From Pseudomonas sp. PH1b (GTDB lineage: Bacteria > Pseudomonadota > Gammaproteobacteria > Pseudomonadales > Pseudomonadaceae): a stretch of 64,000 nucleotides of DNA. The notes under the pieces were generated by a model, which was not told where the DNA came from, searched no databases, and saw nothing but the letters and a program-made list of their open reading frames with translations. The stretch spans positions 44,585-108,584 of the forward strand of contig NZ_AYMU01000029.1 in the NCBI RefSeq assembly GCF_000633395.1. Reading direction: 5' to 3'. The position numbers and the translations under genes were made by a program. Numbering within the stretch: position 1 is the first letter of the stretch; each line of letters opens with the position of its first letter. Positions 17,376-25,061 of this stretch are shown here, piece by piece.

Positions 17376-17497
17376 TCCTTGATTCGAAGGACCGTCACCG
17401 TCTGCCGCCAAGCAGATCAGGGTGGCGGATTGCGCAGGATTGGCGGACCGGGAATCAAGGAACCGGCGAACCCGAAGGTTCTCCCACGCAACCCGCC
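17376..17497 (-). promoter_or_regulatory. Candidate structured RNA leader upstream of the DUF3077 unit
   Basis: On the transcript strand, an 11-base-pair stem with one G-U pair can form between GGCGGGTTGCG (17497-17487) and CGCAATCCGCC (17434-17424). It encloses a perfect five-pair hairpin with a UUCG tetraloop (17481-17468). Further on, TCTGC-N6-GCAGA (17416-17401) forms a third stem. TCCTT-N6-AAGGA (17391-17376) can trap the ribosome-binding site of the 21-codon ORF. A possible extended -10 (TGA-TAGAAT, TAGAAT at 17568-17563) would start the transcript near 17556. Pairings are seen; regulatory action is inferred. Confidence 0.6.
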
Positions 17498-17568
17498 ATA
17501 ACGCAGGTATGCGGGCGCAAAAAAAGCGCCTGCATGATTGGTGGGGGCGCTGTTGCGCCTCGATTCTA

Positions 17569-17672
17569 TCAGGCCGCCAAGCCTGTTCGCTGATTTCGCA
17601 GCGACGGTCGAACCATAGGTTGGAGGAGGGGGAGTCGCAACGGCATTACTGCGACATTTTGTGAACCGCCCC
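17569..17672. other. Unassigned intergenic stretch
   Basis: Part of the 403-base gap between the 21-codon ORF and the XRE antitoxin. The left part of the gap is the structured leader and its possible promoter, and the right part is the REP pair. This middle stretch of about 100 bases shows no convincing ORF or RNA. Confidence 0.4.
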
Positions 17673-17774
17673 TGTAGCCGCTGCCGCAGGCTGCGAACGA
17701 CCGAAACGGTCGCAGCGATCTCCCAGGCGCCGAAGGCCCTTCGGTTCTTGTCGCAGCCTGCGGTAGAGGCTACA
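17673..17774. repeat. Inverted pair of REP elements (REPIN-like)
   Basis: Two 23-base copies in opposite orientation: 17673-17695 begins TGTAGCCGCTGCCGCAGGCT, and 17752-17774 is its reverse complement with about two mismatches. The copies flank a 56-base spacer that contains CGAAGGCCCTTCG, itself palindromic. This is the usual architecture of mobile, RAYT-dependent REP doublets in Pseudomonas. The right-hand copy overlaps the antitoxin stop codon (TAG at 17772-17770 on the minus strand). No RAYT transposase gene lies in the window. Confidence 0.85.
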
Positions 17775-18087
17775 GAGGCTGTGCCAGCACCTCACGAAAT
17801 ACATCTGGCCTGAGCATTGCGATGTGCAGCAATGAGCGGGCAGCCCCGGAAGGCGAGCGCCGACCTTGCTCCCACTCTTGAAGGGTCCTTACCGACACGC
17901 CAAGCAGTTGGGCAAATCTGGGTTGCGACAACCCGGTTTTACCGCGCGCTTCGGCGGCCTTGGTGATCGGCATGTTATGGGTATGGCCATGCCGGCCGGC
18001 TTTGACATCGATGATCGCTTCCAGAAGCTCTTGGCCGATATTGCGCTTGGCATCGCGTTCCAACAGTTCTTTTTCAGTAAGGGGCAT
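17770..18087 (-). CDS. XRE-family antitoxin/regulator (NadS-like)
   Basis: 105 residues. A short N-terminal helical part (KELLERDAKRNIGQELLEAI) precedes a Cro/C1 helix-turn-helix (TGLSQPRFAQLLGVSVRTLQEWEQGRRSPSG, about residues 51-81). It overlaps the upstream toxin gene by 14 bases, so the pair is one operon with the toxin first. The stop codon is provided by the end of a REP element, so the original C-terminus may have been replaced when the REP arrived. Role as antitoxin inferred from position and family. Confidence 0.86.
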   Translation of the reverse strand: MPLTEKELLERDAKRNIGQELLEAIIDVKAGRHGHTHNMPITKAAEARGKTGLSQPRFAQLLGVSVRTLQEWEQGRRSPSGAARSLLHIAMLRPDVFREVLAQPL

Positions 18088-18394
18088 GATTCATCTCCTT
18101 TGCAATTCTGCGCAGAACAGGCGCTGGAATGTTTTCGGTAGCGCCTTTGCCATACATCACCAGCACAACCAGGGCACCGCATGCGAGCTGAGTGGTATAG
18201 ATGACCCGCACCGAGCCACTTTTTCCACGTCCATCAACGCTCCATCTGATTTTCCTGCAACCGCCAGAGCCCGGGATGACAACGCCGGACTCTGGGTCGT
18301 TGGCAAGAAACGTCATGAATTCTCCACGCTCTTCTTCGGTCCAGTAATCGGGCCAGAGCTTGGAAAACAGCGGAGATTCTATGATCGTCAGCAT
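18074..18394 (-). CDS. RelE/HigB-like toxin of a second type II toxin-antitoxin pair
   Basis: 106 residues with the RelE-superfamily pattern: FMTFLANDPESGVVIPGSGGCRKIRWSVDGRGKSGSVRVIYT (residues about 27-67), which holds the basic residues and the central strand, and a C-terminal MYGKGATENIPAPVLRRIAKEM. Proteins of this subgroup are paired with XRE antitoxins encoded downstream, as here. Expected action is cleavage of mRNA on ribosomes. A perfect palindrome 12 bases before the start is the probable operator. Confidence 0.86.
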   Translation of the reverse strand: MLTIIESPLFSKLWPDYWTEEERGEFMTFLANDPESGVVIPGSGGCRKIRWSVDGRGKSGSVRVIYTTQLACGALVVLVMYGKGATENIPAPVLRRIAKEMNHAPY

Positions 18395-18406
18395 GCGGGA
18401 GGATTC

Positions 18407-18421
18407 TACGTCTTTGACGTA
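18407..18421 (-). promoter_or_regulatory. Probable operator palindrome of the second toxin-antitoxin operon
   Basis: TACGTCTTTGACGTA, a perfect six-base inverted repeat around a three-base centre, ends 12 bases before the toxin start. Its location equals that of the palindrome in front of higB, but the sequence differs, as expected for a separate antitoxin specificity. Binding is inferred. Confidence 0.6.
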
Positions 18422-18560
18422 CCTTGAGGCAATGTCGGGGGCCAGGAGATGACTCCTGAGAGATTAAGAACCTGGCGTTGCTACTCCAATGACCGGAGTC
18501 CTGATATCCAGTCAGGCCATTCTTTTTCTTGTGTGTGATCCATGCCCCGGAGCCGCTCAC

Positions 18561-19055
18561 TCAAGCTTCCAACACCTTCGCCATCTCACTGGTGGCCGCC
18601 CAACCCAGCCCCTGATACAGCGGCCTGCCGGCCTCGGTCGCATGCAGCACGGCAAAGCCCAGCCCGCGCTGGCTGAACTCGGCCTCCGCCAGTTTCATCA
18701 GCGCCGACGCCAGGCCGCGGCGCCGGTAGGCCGGTTCGACGTAGACGTTGAGCACGTAGCCGCGTTGATCCTGGGTCGGATGGGAAGGGTGGGGCGGCCA
18801 GTCGATGCTCATCAGGCCGATGCTGGCCACGCTCTGCTCCCCGTCCAGCAGGGCGAAGCCGTAGTAGCGGCCGTCCTCCAGGCGTTCGCGCAACCAGGGG
18901 CGAAAGTGCTCGGTCATCACTTGCAAGGTGCAGAGGTCCTTGCCCGCATCGAGAAACATCGCCTGGCGATGGCGGCAGATCAGTTCAAGGTCCTGGGGCG
19001 TCAGGCATCGTGGGCTCAGGCCCGGGATATCAAGGTCGGTTGCAATCTCGCTCAT
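18561..19055 (-). CDS. GNAT-family N-acetyltransferase
   Basis: 164 residues from MSEIATDLDIPGLSPRCL; the frame extends upstream to 19289 but that part overlaps the terminator of ggt and is not family-like. Motif A reads GYVLNVYVEPAYRRRGLASALMKLAE (about residues 96-121), a clear R-x-x-G-x-A coenzyme A loop. GLGFAVLHATEAGRPLYQGLGWAATSEM is motif B. Acceptor substrate unknown. It stands alone between the toxin-antitoxin patch and the gamma-glutamyltransferase gene. Confidence 0.88.
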   Translation of the reverse strand: MSEIATDLDIPGLSPRCLTPQDLELICRHRQAMFLDAGKDLCTLQVMTEHFRPWLRERLEDGRYYGFALLDGEQSVASIGLMSIDWPPHPSHPTQDQRGYVLNVYVEPAYRRRGLASALMKLAEAEFSQRGLGFAVLHATEAGRPLYQGLGWAATSEMAKVLEA

Positions 19056-19161
19056 CGTCGGTTCCTCGGTGGACAGGGACGATGCTAGGGCAGATCCCCA
19101 GGCCGGGTCAGACACAGACTGTCGCAAAATTTTGCATACAGCGCCCTGGTTCCCCGCCCAC

Positions 19162-19191
19162 AAAAAAGGGCCAGCCTCACGGCCAGCCCTT
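19162..19191 (-). terminator. Rho-independent terminator of ggt
   Basis: Read on the minus strand, AAGGGC...GCCCTT closes an imperfect hairpin (inner pairs GGC/GCC around a GTGA loop) followed by TTTTTTG. It starts 19 bases after the ggt stop codon. Confidence 0.75.
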
Positions 19192-19209
19192 GGGTTCATT
19201 CGATAACCC

Positions 19210-21054
19210 TCAATCCCCCAGCGCTTCCCCCTCGCGCCGTGGATCGGCGCCGCCAGCCCAGGATGCCTTGCCCTGAGCATCGCGCACACGAACGATGGCC
19301 TGGGTGCCGCTGGTCATGTCGATCTCGTTGAGCTCATGCCCCTTGGCTTGCAGCGCCTGTTTCAGCGCCGGGCTGAATTGCCCCTGTTCCAGTTCGGTAG
19401 GGCCGTTGCGGCTGCCGAAGTTGGGCAGGCCGACGGCGGCTTGCGGGTCGAGGTTCCAGTCGAGCATGCCGACCACCGACTTGGCCACGTACTCGATGAT
19501 CTGCGAGCCACCGGGGGAGCCGACACTGGCCAGCAGTTCGCCGCTGGTGCGGTCGAAGACCAGGGTCGGCGCCATGGACGAGCGTGGGCGCTTGCCCGGC
19601 TGCACGCGGTTGGCCACCGGCAGGCCGTTTTCCTCGGGGACGAAGGAGAAGTCGGTCATCTGGTTGTTGAGCATGAAGCCCTGGACCATCAGGTGCGAAC
19701 CAAAGGCCGCTTCCACCGTGGTGGTCATGGACACGGCGCCGCCCAGGTCATCCACCGCCACCACTTGCGAGGTGGAGATGCGCATCGGCGAACGGTCCGG
19801 TGCGTAGGCCACGCGGATGCCCTGGGGCTTGCCCGGTTCGGCCTTGCCCATGCTGCGCTCGCCAATCAGCGCGGCACGCTGGGCCAGGTAGTCCGGGGCG
19901 ATAAGGCCGGCCACCGGCACCGGTACAAAGTCGCTGTCGGCCACGTACAGGCCGCGGTCGGCGTAGGCGAGACGCTCGGCCTCGGCGATCAGGTGGACCG
20001 CTTGTGGCGCCGGCTCAAGGCCTGCGGGCAGGTTGGTTTTCTGCGGCTTGAGGTTGGCCAGGGCGTAGCGCGGGTCGCGCTGTTCAAGGGCCTGCAGGGT
20101 GCCGAGGATCTGCGCCACCGCCACGCCGCCGGAAGAGGGCGGCGGCATGCCACATACCTGCCAGCGCTTGTAGTCGCTGCACAGCGGCGCACGTTCCTTG
20201 GCGCGGTAGCCTTGCAGGTCATTGAGCGACAGGCTGCCGGGGTTGGCATGGCCCTGTACCTTGGCCACGATCTCGGCGGCTATCGGGCCCTTGTACAGGG
20301 CGTCCGGGCCTTCCTTGGCGATGCGCTTGAGCACTGCTGCCAGGGCCGGGTTCTTCAGCAGGGTGCCCACGGCCTTCGGTGTGCCGTCGGCGTTCAGGAA
20401 GTACGTGGCCATGTCCGGCGAGCGCGGCAGGAACGGGTCGGCGCTGATCATGGTGTGCAGCCGTGGCGAGATAGCAAAGCCTTGCTCGGCCAGGCGGATC
20501 GCCGGTTCGAACAACTGCGCCCAGGGCAGGCGGCCATGCTGCTGATGGGCCATTTCCAGGGCACGCAACACCCCCGGAGTGCCCACCGAACGCCCGCCGA
20601 TCTGTGCCTGGGGGAACGGCATGGGCTTGCCGTCTGCCTGCAGGAACAGCTTCTCGGTGGCGCCGGCAGGAGCGGTTTCCCGGCCGTCATAGGTGCGCAC
20701 GGCTTTGCCGTCCCAGAGCACGATCATTGCGCCACCACCGATCCCCGAGGACTGCGGCTCCACCAGGGTCAGCACGGCCTGCATGGCAATCGCCGCATCG
20801 ATGGCCGACCCACCCTTGCGCAGCATCTCGCGCCCGGCCTCGGCGGCCAGCGGGTTGGCGGCTGCCGCCATGTGTTTGGCGGCGTGCCGGACCTGCATGT
20901 CGGTGCGGTAGCCTGAGGCGATCTCCGGAGCGGTGGGCAGGGCAGGAGCGCTGTTGGAGGCGGGCGGGTTGTGGCAGGCGCCGAGGCTGAGGGCCGCGGC
21001 CAGGAGGGTGAGGCTGGCAAGCCGGCGGTGACGCGGATGGAAGATCGAGAACAC
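19210..21054 (-). CDS. ggt: Gamma-glutamyltransferase (glutathione hydrolase)
   Basis: 614 residues from a GTG start at 21054, preceded by GGAG at good spacing; longer versions to 21183 lack a signal. It begins with a lipoprotein signal (LAAALSLGAC, Cys about residue 25), so the enzyme is probably anchored in the envelope and acts in the periplasm. It cleaves or transfers gamma-glutamyl groups, notably of glutathione. The autoprocessing nucleophile is the Thr of STSQVVAVD near residue 428; the usual following Thr-His is Ser-Gln here. The LVEPQSSGIGGGAMIVLWDG and GMPPPSSGGVAVAQILG motifs are classical. Single gene with its own terminator. Confidence 0.93.
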   Translation of the reverse strand: MFSIFHPRHRRLASLTLLAAALSLGACHNPPASNSAPALPTAPEIASGYRTDMQVRHAAKHMAAAANPLAAEAGREMLRKGGSAIDAAIAMQAVLTLVEPQSSGIGGGAMIVLWDGKAVRTYDGRETAPAGATEKLFLQADGKPMPFPQAQIGGRSVGTPGVLRALEMAHQQHGRLPWAQLFEPAIRLAEQGFAISPRLHTMISADPFLPRSPDMATYFLNADGTPKAVGTLLKNPALAAVLKRIAKEGPDALYKGPIAAEIVAKVQGHANPGSLSLNDLQGYRAKERAPLCSDYKRWQVCGMPPPSSGGVAVAQILGTLQALEQRDPRYALANLKPQKTNLPAGLEPAPQAVHLIAEAERLAYADRGLYVADSDFVPVPVAGLIAPDYLAQRAALIGERSMGKAEPGKPQGIRVAYAPDRSPMRISTSQVVAVDDLGGAVSMTTTVEAAFGSHLMVQGFMLNNQMTDFSFVPEENGLPVANRVQPGKRPRSSMAPTLVFDRTSGELLASVGSPGGSQIIEYVAKSVVGMLDWNLDPQAAVGLPNFGSRNGPTELEQGQFSPALKQALQAKGHELNEIDMTSGTQAIVRVRDAQGKASWAGGADPRREGEALGD

Positions 21055-21227
21055 GCGTTGAGCTCCGTTCACTGGGGAATGAGGTGTCGTCCGTGAGGGG
21101 AAATGTACAGCACTGGAGCGAGCCGTTGGGCCTGTGAAGGGCGACGCGATGCATTTGCCTTGGGCGAGGCCGGGCCAGCGCAAGCCGTCATCGCCTGATC
21201 GGACCGGCCTGCAACTTGGCTCGTCGA

Positions 21228-21241
21228 TTGATCTGCATCAG
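21228..21241 (+). promoter_or_regulatory. Putative Anr/FNR box upstream of cytochrome c peroxidase
   Basis: TTGATCTGCATCAG matches nine of ten informative positions of TTGAT-N4-ATCAA and lies 61-74 bases before the start codon. Anr control of the Pseudomonas ccpA gene under low oxygen is known from P. aeruginosa. A possible -10 (CTATAA, about 21278) would place the box a little further upstream than the ideal -41.5, so activation geometry is uncertain. Confidence 0.5.
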
Positions 21242-21301
21242 GGCATCAGGGGGGTATTGGGCACATGGTGATCAAAACTATAAGCCTGATGAGAGGACGT
21301 C

Positions 21302-22294
21302 ATGCACAGTCGTAAATGGATACTTCTTTTTGGATTGATGCTGGGGGGCGAGGTACGGGGGGAGGCGCTGAACGAGCCGATCTTGCCGGTGCAGCCGGCC
21401 AAGATCATGGACGCCGGCCAGGTCGAGTTGGGCAAGCAACTGTTCTTCGATCCGCGCCTGTCCAAGTCCGGTTTCATTTCCTGCAACTCCTGCCACAACC
21501 TGAGCATGGGCGGCAGCGACAACCTGCCGACTTCCATCGGGCATAACTGGCACCAGGGGCCGATCAACTCGCCCACCGTGCTCAACTCCGGCCTGAGCTT
21601 CGCCCAATACTGGGATGGCCGTGCGGCCACCCTCCAGGAACAGGCCGGCGGCCCTATCACCAACCCGGGAGAAATGGGCTCCAGCCATGAACTGGCGGTG
21701 GACGTGCTGCGCTCCATTCCCCAGTACCGCGCCTCTTTCAAACAGCTCTACGGCGACGCAGGCATCAAGTTCGAGGACGTCACCCATGCCATCGCCGCAT
21801 TCGAAGCGACCCTGGTGACCCCCAACGCACCGTTCGACCGCTGGCTGCAGGGTGACAAGGCGGCCATCAGCCCGACCGCGCTGAAGGGCTATCAACTGTT
21901 CAAGTCCATCGGTTGCGTGGCCTGCCACAACGGCGAGGCCGTGGGCGGCAGCTCCTTTCAGAAAATGGGCATGATCGAACCCTATGCCACACAGAACCCG
22001 GCCCAAGGCGTTGCCGGGCTGACCGGCAAGGACGCCGACCGGATGCGCTTCAAGGTGCCGACCTTGAGGAACGTGGCCTTGACCTATCCCTACTTCCACG
22101 ACGGCGCGTACTGGAAACTGGAAGAGGCAGTGGACGTGATGGCTCGCCTGCAGCTGGGACGCAAGCTGGGCAACGAGGAGATCAGCCAGATCGTAGCCTT
22201 CCTTGAAACGCTGACCGGCGACCAACCGGACTTCAAGCTGCCGATCCTGCCGCCCTCCACAGCGCAGACGCCGCGTCCGCAACCTTTCAATTGA
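21302..22294 (+). CDS. ccpA: Di-haem cytochrome c peroxidase
   Basis: 330 residues with an N-terminal signal peptide (about 1-21). Two c-type haem sites are visible: CNSCH at residues 61-65 and CVACH at 205-209. The SIGHNWHQGPINSPTVLNSG and LRNVALTYPYFHDGAYW segments are typical of bacterial di-haem peroxidases. In the periplasm it reduces hydrogen peroxide to water with electrons from small cytochromes or azurin. The upstream Anr-like box suggests microaerobic induction. A hairpin terminator follows directly after the stop. Confidence 0.93.
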   Translation: MHSRKWILLFGLMLGGEVRGEALNEPILPVQPAKIMDAGQVELGKQLFFDPRLSKSGFISCNSCHNLSMGGSDNLPTSIGHNWHQGPINSPTVLNSGLSFAQYWDGRAATLQEQAGGPITNPGEMGSSHELAVDVLRSIPQYRASFKQLYGDAGIKFEDVTHAIAAFEATLVTPNAPFDRWLQGDKAAISPTALKGYQLFKSIGCVACHNGEAVGGSSFQKMGMIEPYATQNPAQGVAGLTGKDADRMRFKVPTLRNVALTYPYFHDGAYWKLEEAVDVMARLQLGRKLGNEEISQIVAFLETLTGDQPDFKLPILPPSTAQTPRPQPFN

Positions 22295-22300
22295 GCGAAA

Positions 22301-22326
22301 AAAACCGCAGCCTGCTGCGGTTTTTT
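22301..22326. terminator. Bidirectional rho-independent terminator
   Basis: CCGCAG-CCTG-CTGCGG with A-tract before and T-tract after (AAAA...TTTTTT). It lies between the convergent peroxidase and acid phosphatase genes and can serve both. Confidence 0.85.
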
Positions 22327-22353
22327 ATTCCGACGTGTTGCCCGTTGGTGGTG

Positions 22354-23193
22354 TCAGGGCTTTGCCTGCCAGGCGTTGGCAGCGGCCGCAGCCTTGAACT
22401 TGGCCCGGTTTTCCGGAGTGGCCGGCGGTTCGGAGTCGCCGAAGATCGCCTTCAGCCAATGGCCGTCGGTGGGGTTGGGGAAGAGGATGAACTTGCGCCC
22501 GAACTGTTCCTTGTCTTCGTTCATCAGGCTGCTGCGCTGCTTGACGTCGGCCACGTAGTACTTGCGTTTGAAGTCGTTGAGGTTGTCTCCGAGCATCAGC
22601 ACCACCTGGTAGTCCTTGGCGATCTCGGTTTGCCGCGGCTCCTTGTTGGAGCTGTCGCGATATACCGTCAGGTGCTTGTCATCGGCGAATGGCAGCTTGC
22701 TGTTGCGCAGGTTGGCCAGGGCGTATTCATAGGTCTTTTCGCCTTGGTCACGGCTGGTGACATAGAACACCTCGACCCCCTTGGACTGGGCGTAGTTGAG
22801 GAACTCCACCGCTCCGGGCGTGGCGACGGGGCCGTTCTCGGCCACCCATTGATCCCAGGCGTCGTCGTCGAAGAACTCCTTCCCCGAGTTGATCATGTAG
22901 CCCCAGTAGCTGTTGCTGCTGAGCACGGTGTCGTCGACATCGCTGATGATCGCCAGGGGGCGGTCGCCTGGTTTGTGTGCCTGCAGGGCTCGATCCAGCT
23001 GCATGCGCGCCACGTTGAAGCCCTGGTAGTACAGCGCTTCGAATTCGGCGGCGGTCTGTTTCCAGGCCACGGCGGCGGTCAGCAGGTTGGACGGCGGGGT
23101 GACGGCCTGATCGGCAAGGGCCGAGGTACAGGTCATCGCCAGAAGCGAGAAGAGCCAGGGAGCGACCGCAGTTCCGGTGGTTTTTATTTTCAT
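22354..23193 (-). CDS. HAD-superfamily acid phosphatase, 5'-nucleotidase e(P4) family
   Basis: 279 residues with a signal peptide (cleavage near CTSALA-DQ). HAD motif I is IISDVDDTVLSSN with both aspartates (about residues 86-98). FYVTSRDQ and LMLGDNLNDF supply the later HAD motifs. Family members dephosphorylate nucleotides or other phosphomonoesters in the envelope. e(P4) itself is a lipoprotein, but here the nearest cysteine (AMTC) is a poor lipobox, so a soluble periplasmic enzyme is more likely. It is transcribed alone between the shared terminator and tRNA-Met. Confidence 0.88.
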   Translation of the reverse strand: MKIKTTGTAVAPWLFSLLAMTCTSALADQAVTPPSNLLTAAVAWKQTAAEFEALYYQGFNVARMQLDRALQAHKPGDRPLAIISDVDDTVLSSNSYWGYMINSGKEFFDDDAWDQWVAENGPVATPGAVEFLNYAQSKGVEVFYVTSRDQGEKTYEYALANLRNSKLPFADDKHLTVYRDSSNKEPRQTEIAKDYQVVLMLGDNLNDFKRKYYVADVKQRSSLMNEDKEQFGRKFILFPNPTDGHWLKAIFGDSEPPATPENRAKFKAAAAANAWQAKP

Positions 23194-23333
23194 TTTCGAG
23201 CCCTTGAAGTGAGGATTGCGCAGCTCTCACAAACACTGCCCCGGTGTTCTATCTCACCCCGGGCGGGGGCTCAATGCAGGTGTCGCGTTTGTGGATCAAT
23301 CCGGCGTAATCCCCGGCACTTTTCTGCGGGCAT

Positions 23334-23367
23334 AAAAAAACGGCCTACCTTGCGGTAAGCCGTTTTT
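23334..23367 (-). terminator. Rho-independent terminator of tRNA-Met
   Basis: On the minus strand, ACGGCTTACC-GCAA-GGTAGGCCGT (nine of ten pairs) is flanked by A and T tracts. It stands 7 bases beyond the tRNA 3' end. Confidence 0.85.
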
Positions 23368-23373
23368 AGTACT

Positions 23374-23450
23374 TGGTGGCTACACAGGGACTTGAACCCC
23401 GGACCCCAGCATTATGAATGCTATGCTCTAACCAACTGAGCTATGTAGCC
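23374..23450 (-). tRNA. tRNA-Met (anticodon CAT, elongator type)
   Basis: 77 bases with encoded CCA. Acceptor GGCTACA/TGTAGCC pairs fully, the D arm has AGCTCAGTTGGTTAGAGC, the anticodon loop is TTCATAA with CAT, and the T arm is GGGG-TTCAAGT-CCCT. The paired first acceptor base (G1-C72) argues for the elongator, not the initiator, tRNA. Confidence 0.95.
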
Positions 23451-23461
23451 AAGTGGCGCGC

Positions 23462-23490
23462 ATTATTCGCTCGGAACGGCAATGCGTCAA
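23462..23490 (-). promoter_or_regulatory. Sigma-70 promoter of tRNA-Met
   Basis: TTGACG (-35), 17 bases, AATAAT (-10) on the minus strand. The -10 ends 12 bases before the mature tRNA 5' end, a usual distance for stable RNA promoters. Confidence 0.75.
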
Positions 23491-23527
23491 GCGTTTTTAT
23501 AAAAAAATTATCTACGCTATCAACCGT

Positions 23528-24991
23528 TTATCCCTTCCCCCCGGAAAACAGCGGCGACGGGCAGCGCTGGAACCAGCGGCTGGCCTGTTCGTAGGCGTGG
23601 GCCAATTGCAGGACGGCGAAGTCGGCCTGGTGCCGGCCGATGATCTGCAAGCCCATGGGCAGGCCGTCGGCGTTGAAGCCAGCCTGCACGCTGGCCACCG
23701 GGCAACCGGACAAGGTGCCGGGAATCACCACCTCCATCCAGCGGTGATAGGTGTCCATGGACACGCCTTCGATGCTGCGCGGCCAGGGGATGTTCTTGTC
23801 GAAGGGGAAGACCTGGGCGCTGGGCAGCAGCAGGTAGTCGAAGCGTTCGAACAGTTTTGAAATGGCGCGGTACCAGTCGCTGCGCGTCACCGAGGCTTCG
23901 AACACCTGGCTGGCGGGCAGTTTGAGGCCGTTCTCCACTTCCCAGAGGGCTTCGTCCTTGAGCTGTGCGCGTTTGTGTGGGTCGGCATAGGCACTGCCCA
24001 AGGAGCCGGCGACCATCCAGTGGCGCAGGGTACGCCAGCTGCTCCACAGGCGTTCGGGGGCGAAGTCGGGCGTGGCCGGTTCGACGCTGCAACCCAGGTT
24101 GCGGAAATCCCCCAAGGCTTTCTCGCAGAGTTCCAGCAGGCCCTTTTCCATCGGCAGGTAACCGTTGAAGTTCCCCAGCCAGCCCAGGCGCGTGCCCTTG
24201 AAGTCGCGTTCCAGCGGGGCAGCAAAGCCCTGGCCGGATTCGGCGATGGACAGCGGTGCCCGGGCATCGCCGCCTGCCTGCACCGACAGCAGCAGGGCGG
24301 CGTCGCGCACGCTGCGGGCCATGGGGCCTTCGTAGCCGAGCTGGTCGAAGAACAAGTCGCTGCTGTCGTCGAAGGGCACCCGGCCCTGGGACGGGCGGAA
24401 GCCGAAGATGTTGTTGAAGGCCGCCGGGTTGCGCAGCGAGCCCATCATGTCGCTGCCGTCGGCCACCGGCACCAGGTGCAGGGCCAGGGCCGCCGCTGCG
24501 CCGCCACTGCTGCCGCCGGCAGTCTTGCTCGGGTCATAGGCGCAGCCGGTGGCGCCGAACAGCGGGTTGTAGGTTTGCGAGCCGAGGCCGAATTCCGGGG
24601 TGTTGCTCTTGCCGATCAGGATCGCCCCGGCGGCCCTGATCCGCTCCACCATGATGCCGTCGCGCTGGGGAATGAAATCCCGGTACAGCGGCGAGCCCAG
24701 GGTGGTGCGGATGCCTTGGGTCAGGGACAGGTCCTTGATGGCGTGGGGCAGGCCGTGCATCCAGCCGCGGTATTCGCCATGGGCCAGTTCGGCGTCGCGC
24801 TGCTCGGCCTGGGCCAGCAGGGCTTCGGCCGGTTGCAGGCTGACCAGGGCATTGACCTTGGGGTTGTAGCTTTCGATGTGGGCAAGGTAGGTCTGCATCA
24901 CTTCCCGGCAGGAAACCTGACGCAGGCGGATACGCTCGGCGAGTTCATGGGCCTGGAGCAGGACCAGTTCGCTGGGGGGCTTGGCGATCAT
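23528..24991 (-). CDS. Amidase-signature family amidase
   Basis: 487 residues from MIAKPPSELVLLQAHELAERI; AAAGG stands before this ATG, while the extension to 25009 begins with TTG. The Ser-cisSer-Lys triad is visible: lysine in HAIKDLSLTQGIRTTLGS, the glycine-serine loop in DPSKTAGGSSGGAAAALA, and the nucleophile in GSDMMGSLRNPAAFNN. It hydrolyses an amide bond; similarity in the N-terminus recalls 6-aminohexanoate-cyclic-dimer hydrolases, but that substrate is not claimed. It is the last gene of the transporter operon (70 bases after the binding protein), so it probably acts on the imported compound or a product of it. Confidence 0.9.
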   Translation of the reverse strand: MIAKPPSELVLLQAHELAERIRLRQVSCREVMQTYLAHIESYNPKVNALVSLQPAEALLAQAEQRDAELAHGEYRGWMHGLPHAIKDLSLTQGIRTTLGSPLYRDFIPQRDGIMVERIRAAGAILIGKSNTPEFGLGSQTYNPLFGATGCAYDPSKTAGGSSGGAAAALALHLVPVADGSDMMGSLRNPAAFNNIFGFRPSQGRVPFDDSSDLFFDQLGYEGPMARSVRDAALLLSVQAGGDARAPLSIAESGQGFAAPLERDFKGTRLGWLGNFNGYLPMEKGLLELCEKALGDFRNLGCSVEPATPDFAPERLWSSWRTLRHWMVAGSLGSAYADPHKRAQLKDEALWEVENGLKLPASQVFEASVTRSDWYRAISKLFERFDYLLLPSAQVFPFDKNIPWPRSIEGVSMDTYHRWMEVVIPGTLSGCPVASVQAGFNADGLPMGLQIIGRHQADFAVLQLAHAYEQASRWFQRCPSPLFSGGKG

Positions 24992-25061
24992 GGCAGAAGG
25001 GCCTTTCAAACGGCTTTAGAAACGCCCCGGCATCCAGGCCGGGGCGGCAAGTCAACGCTGC

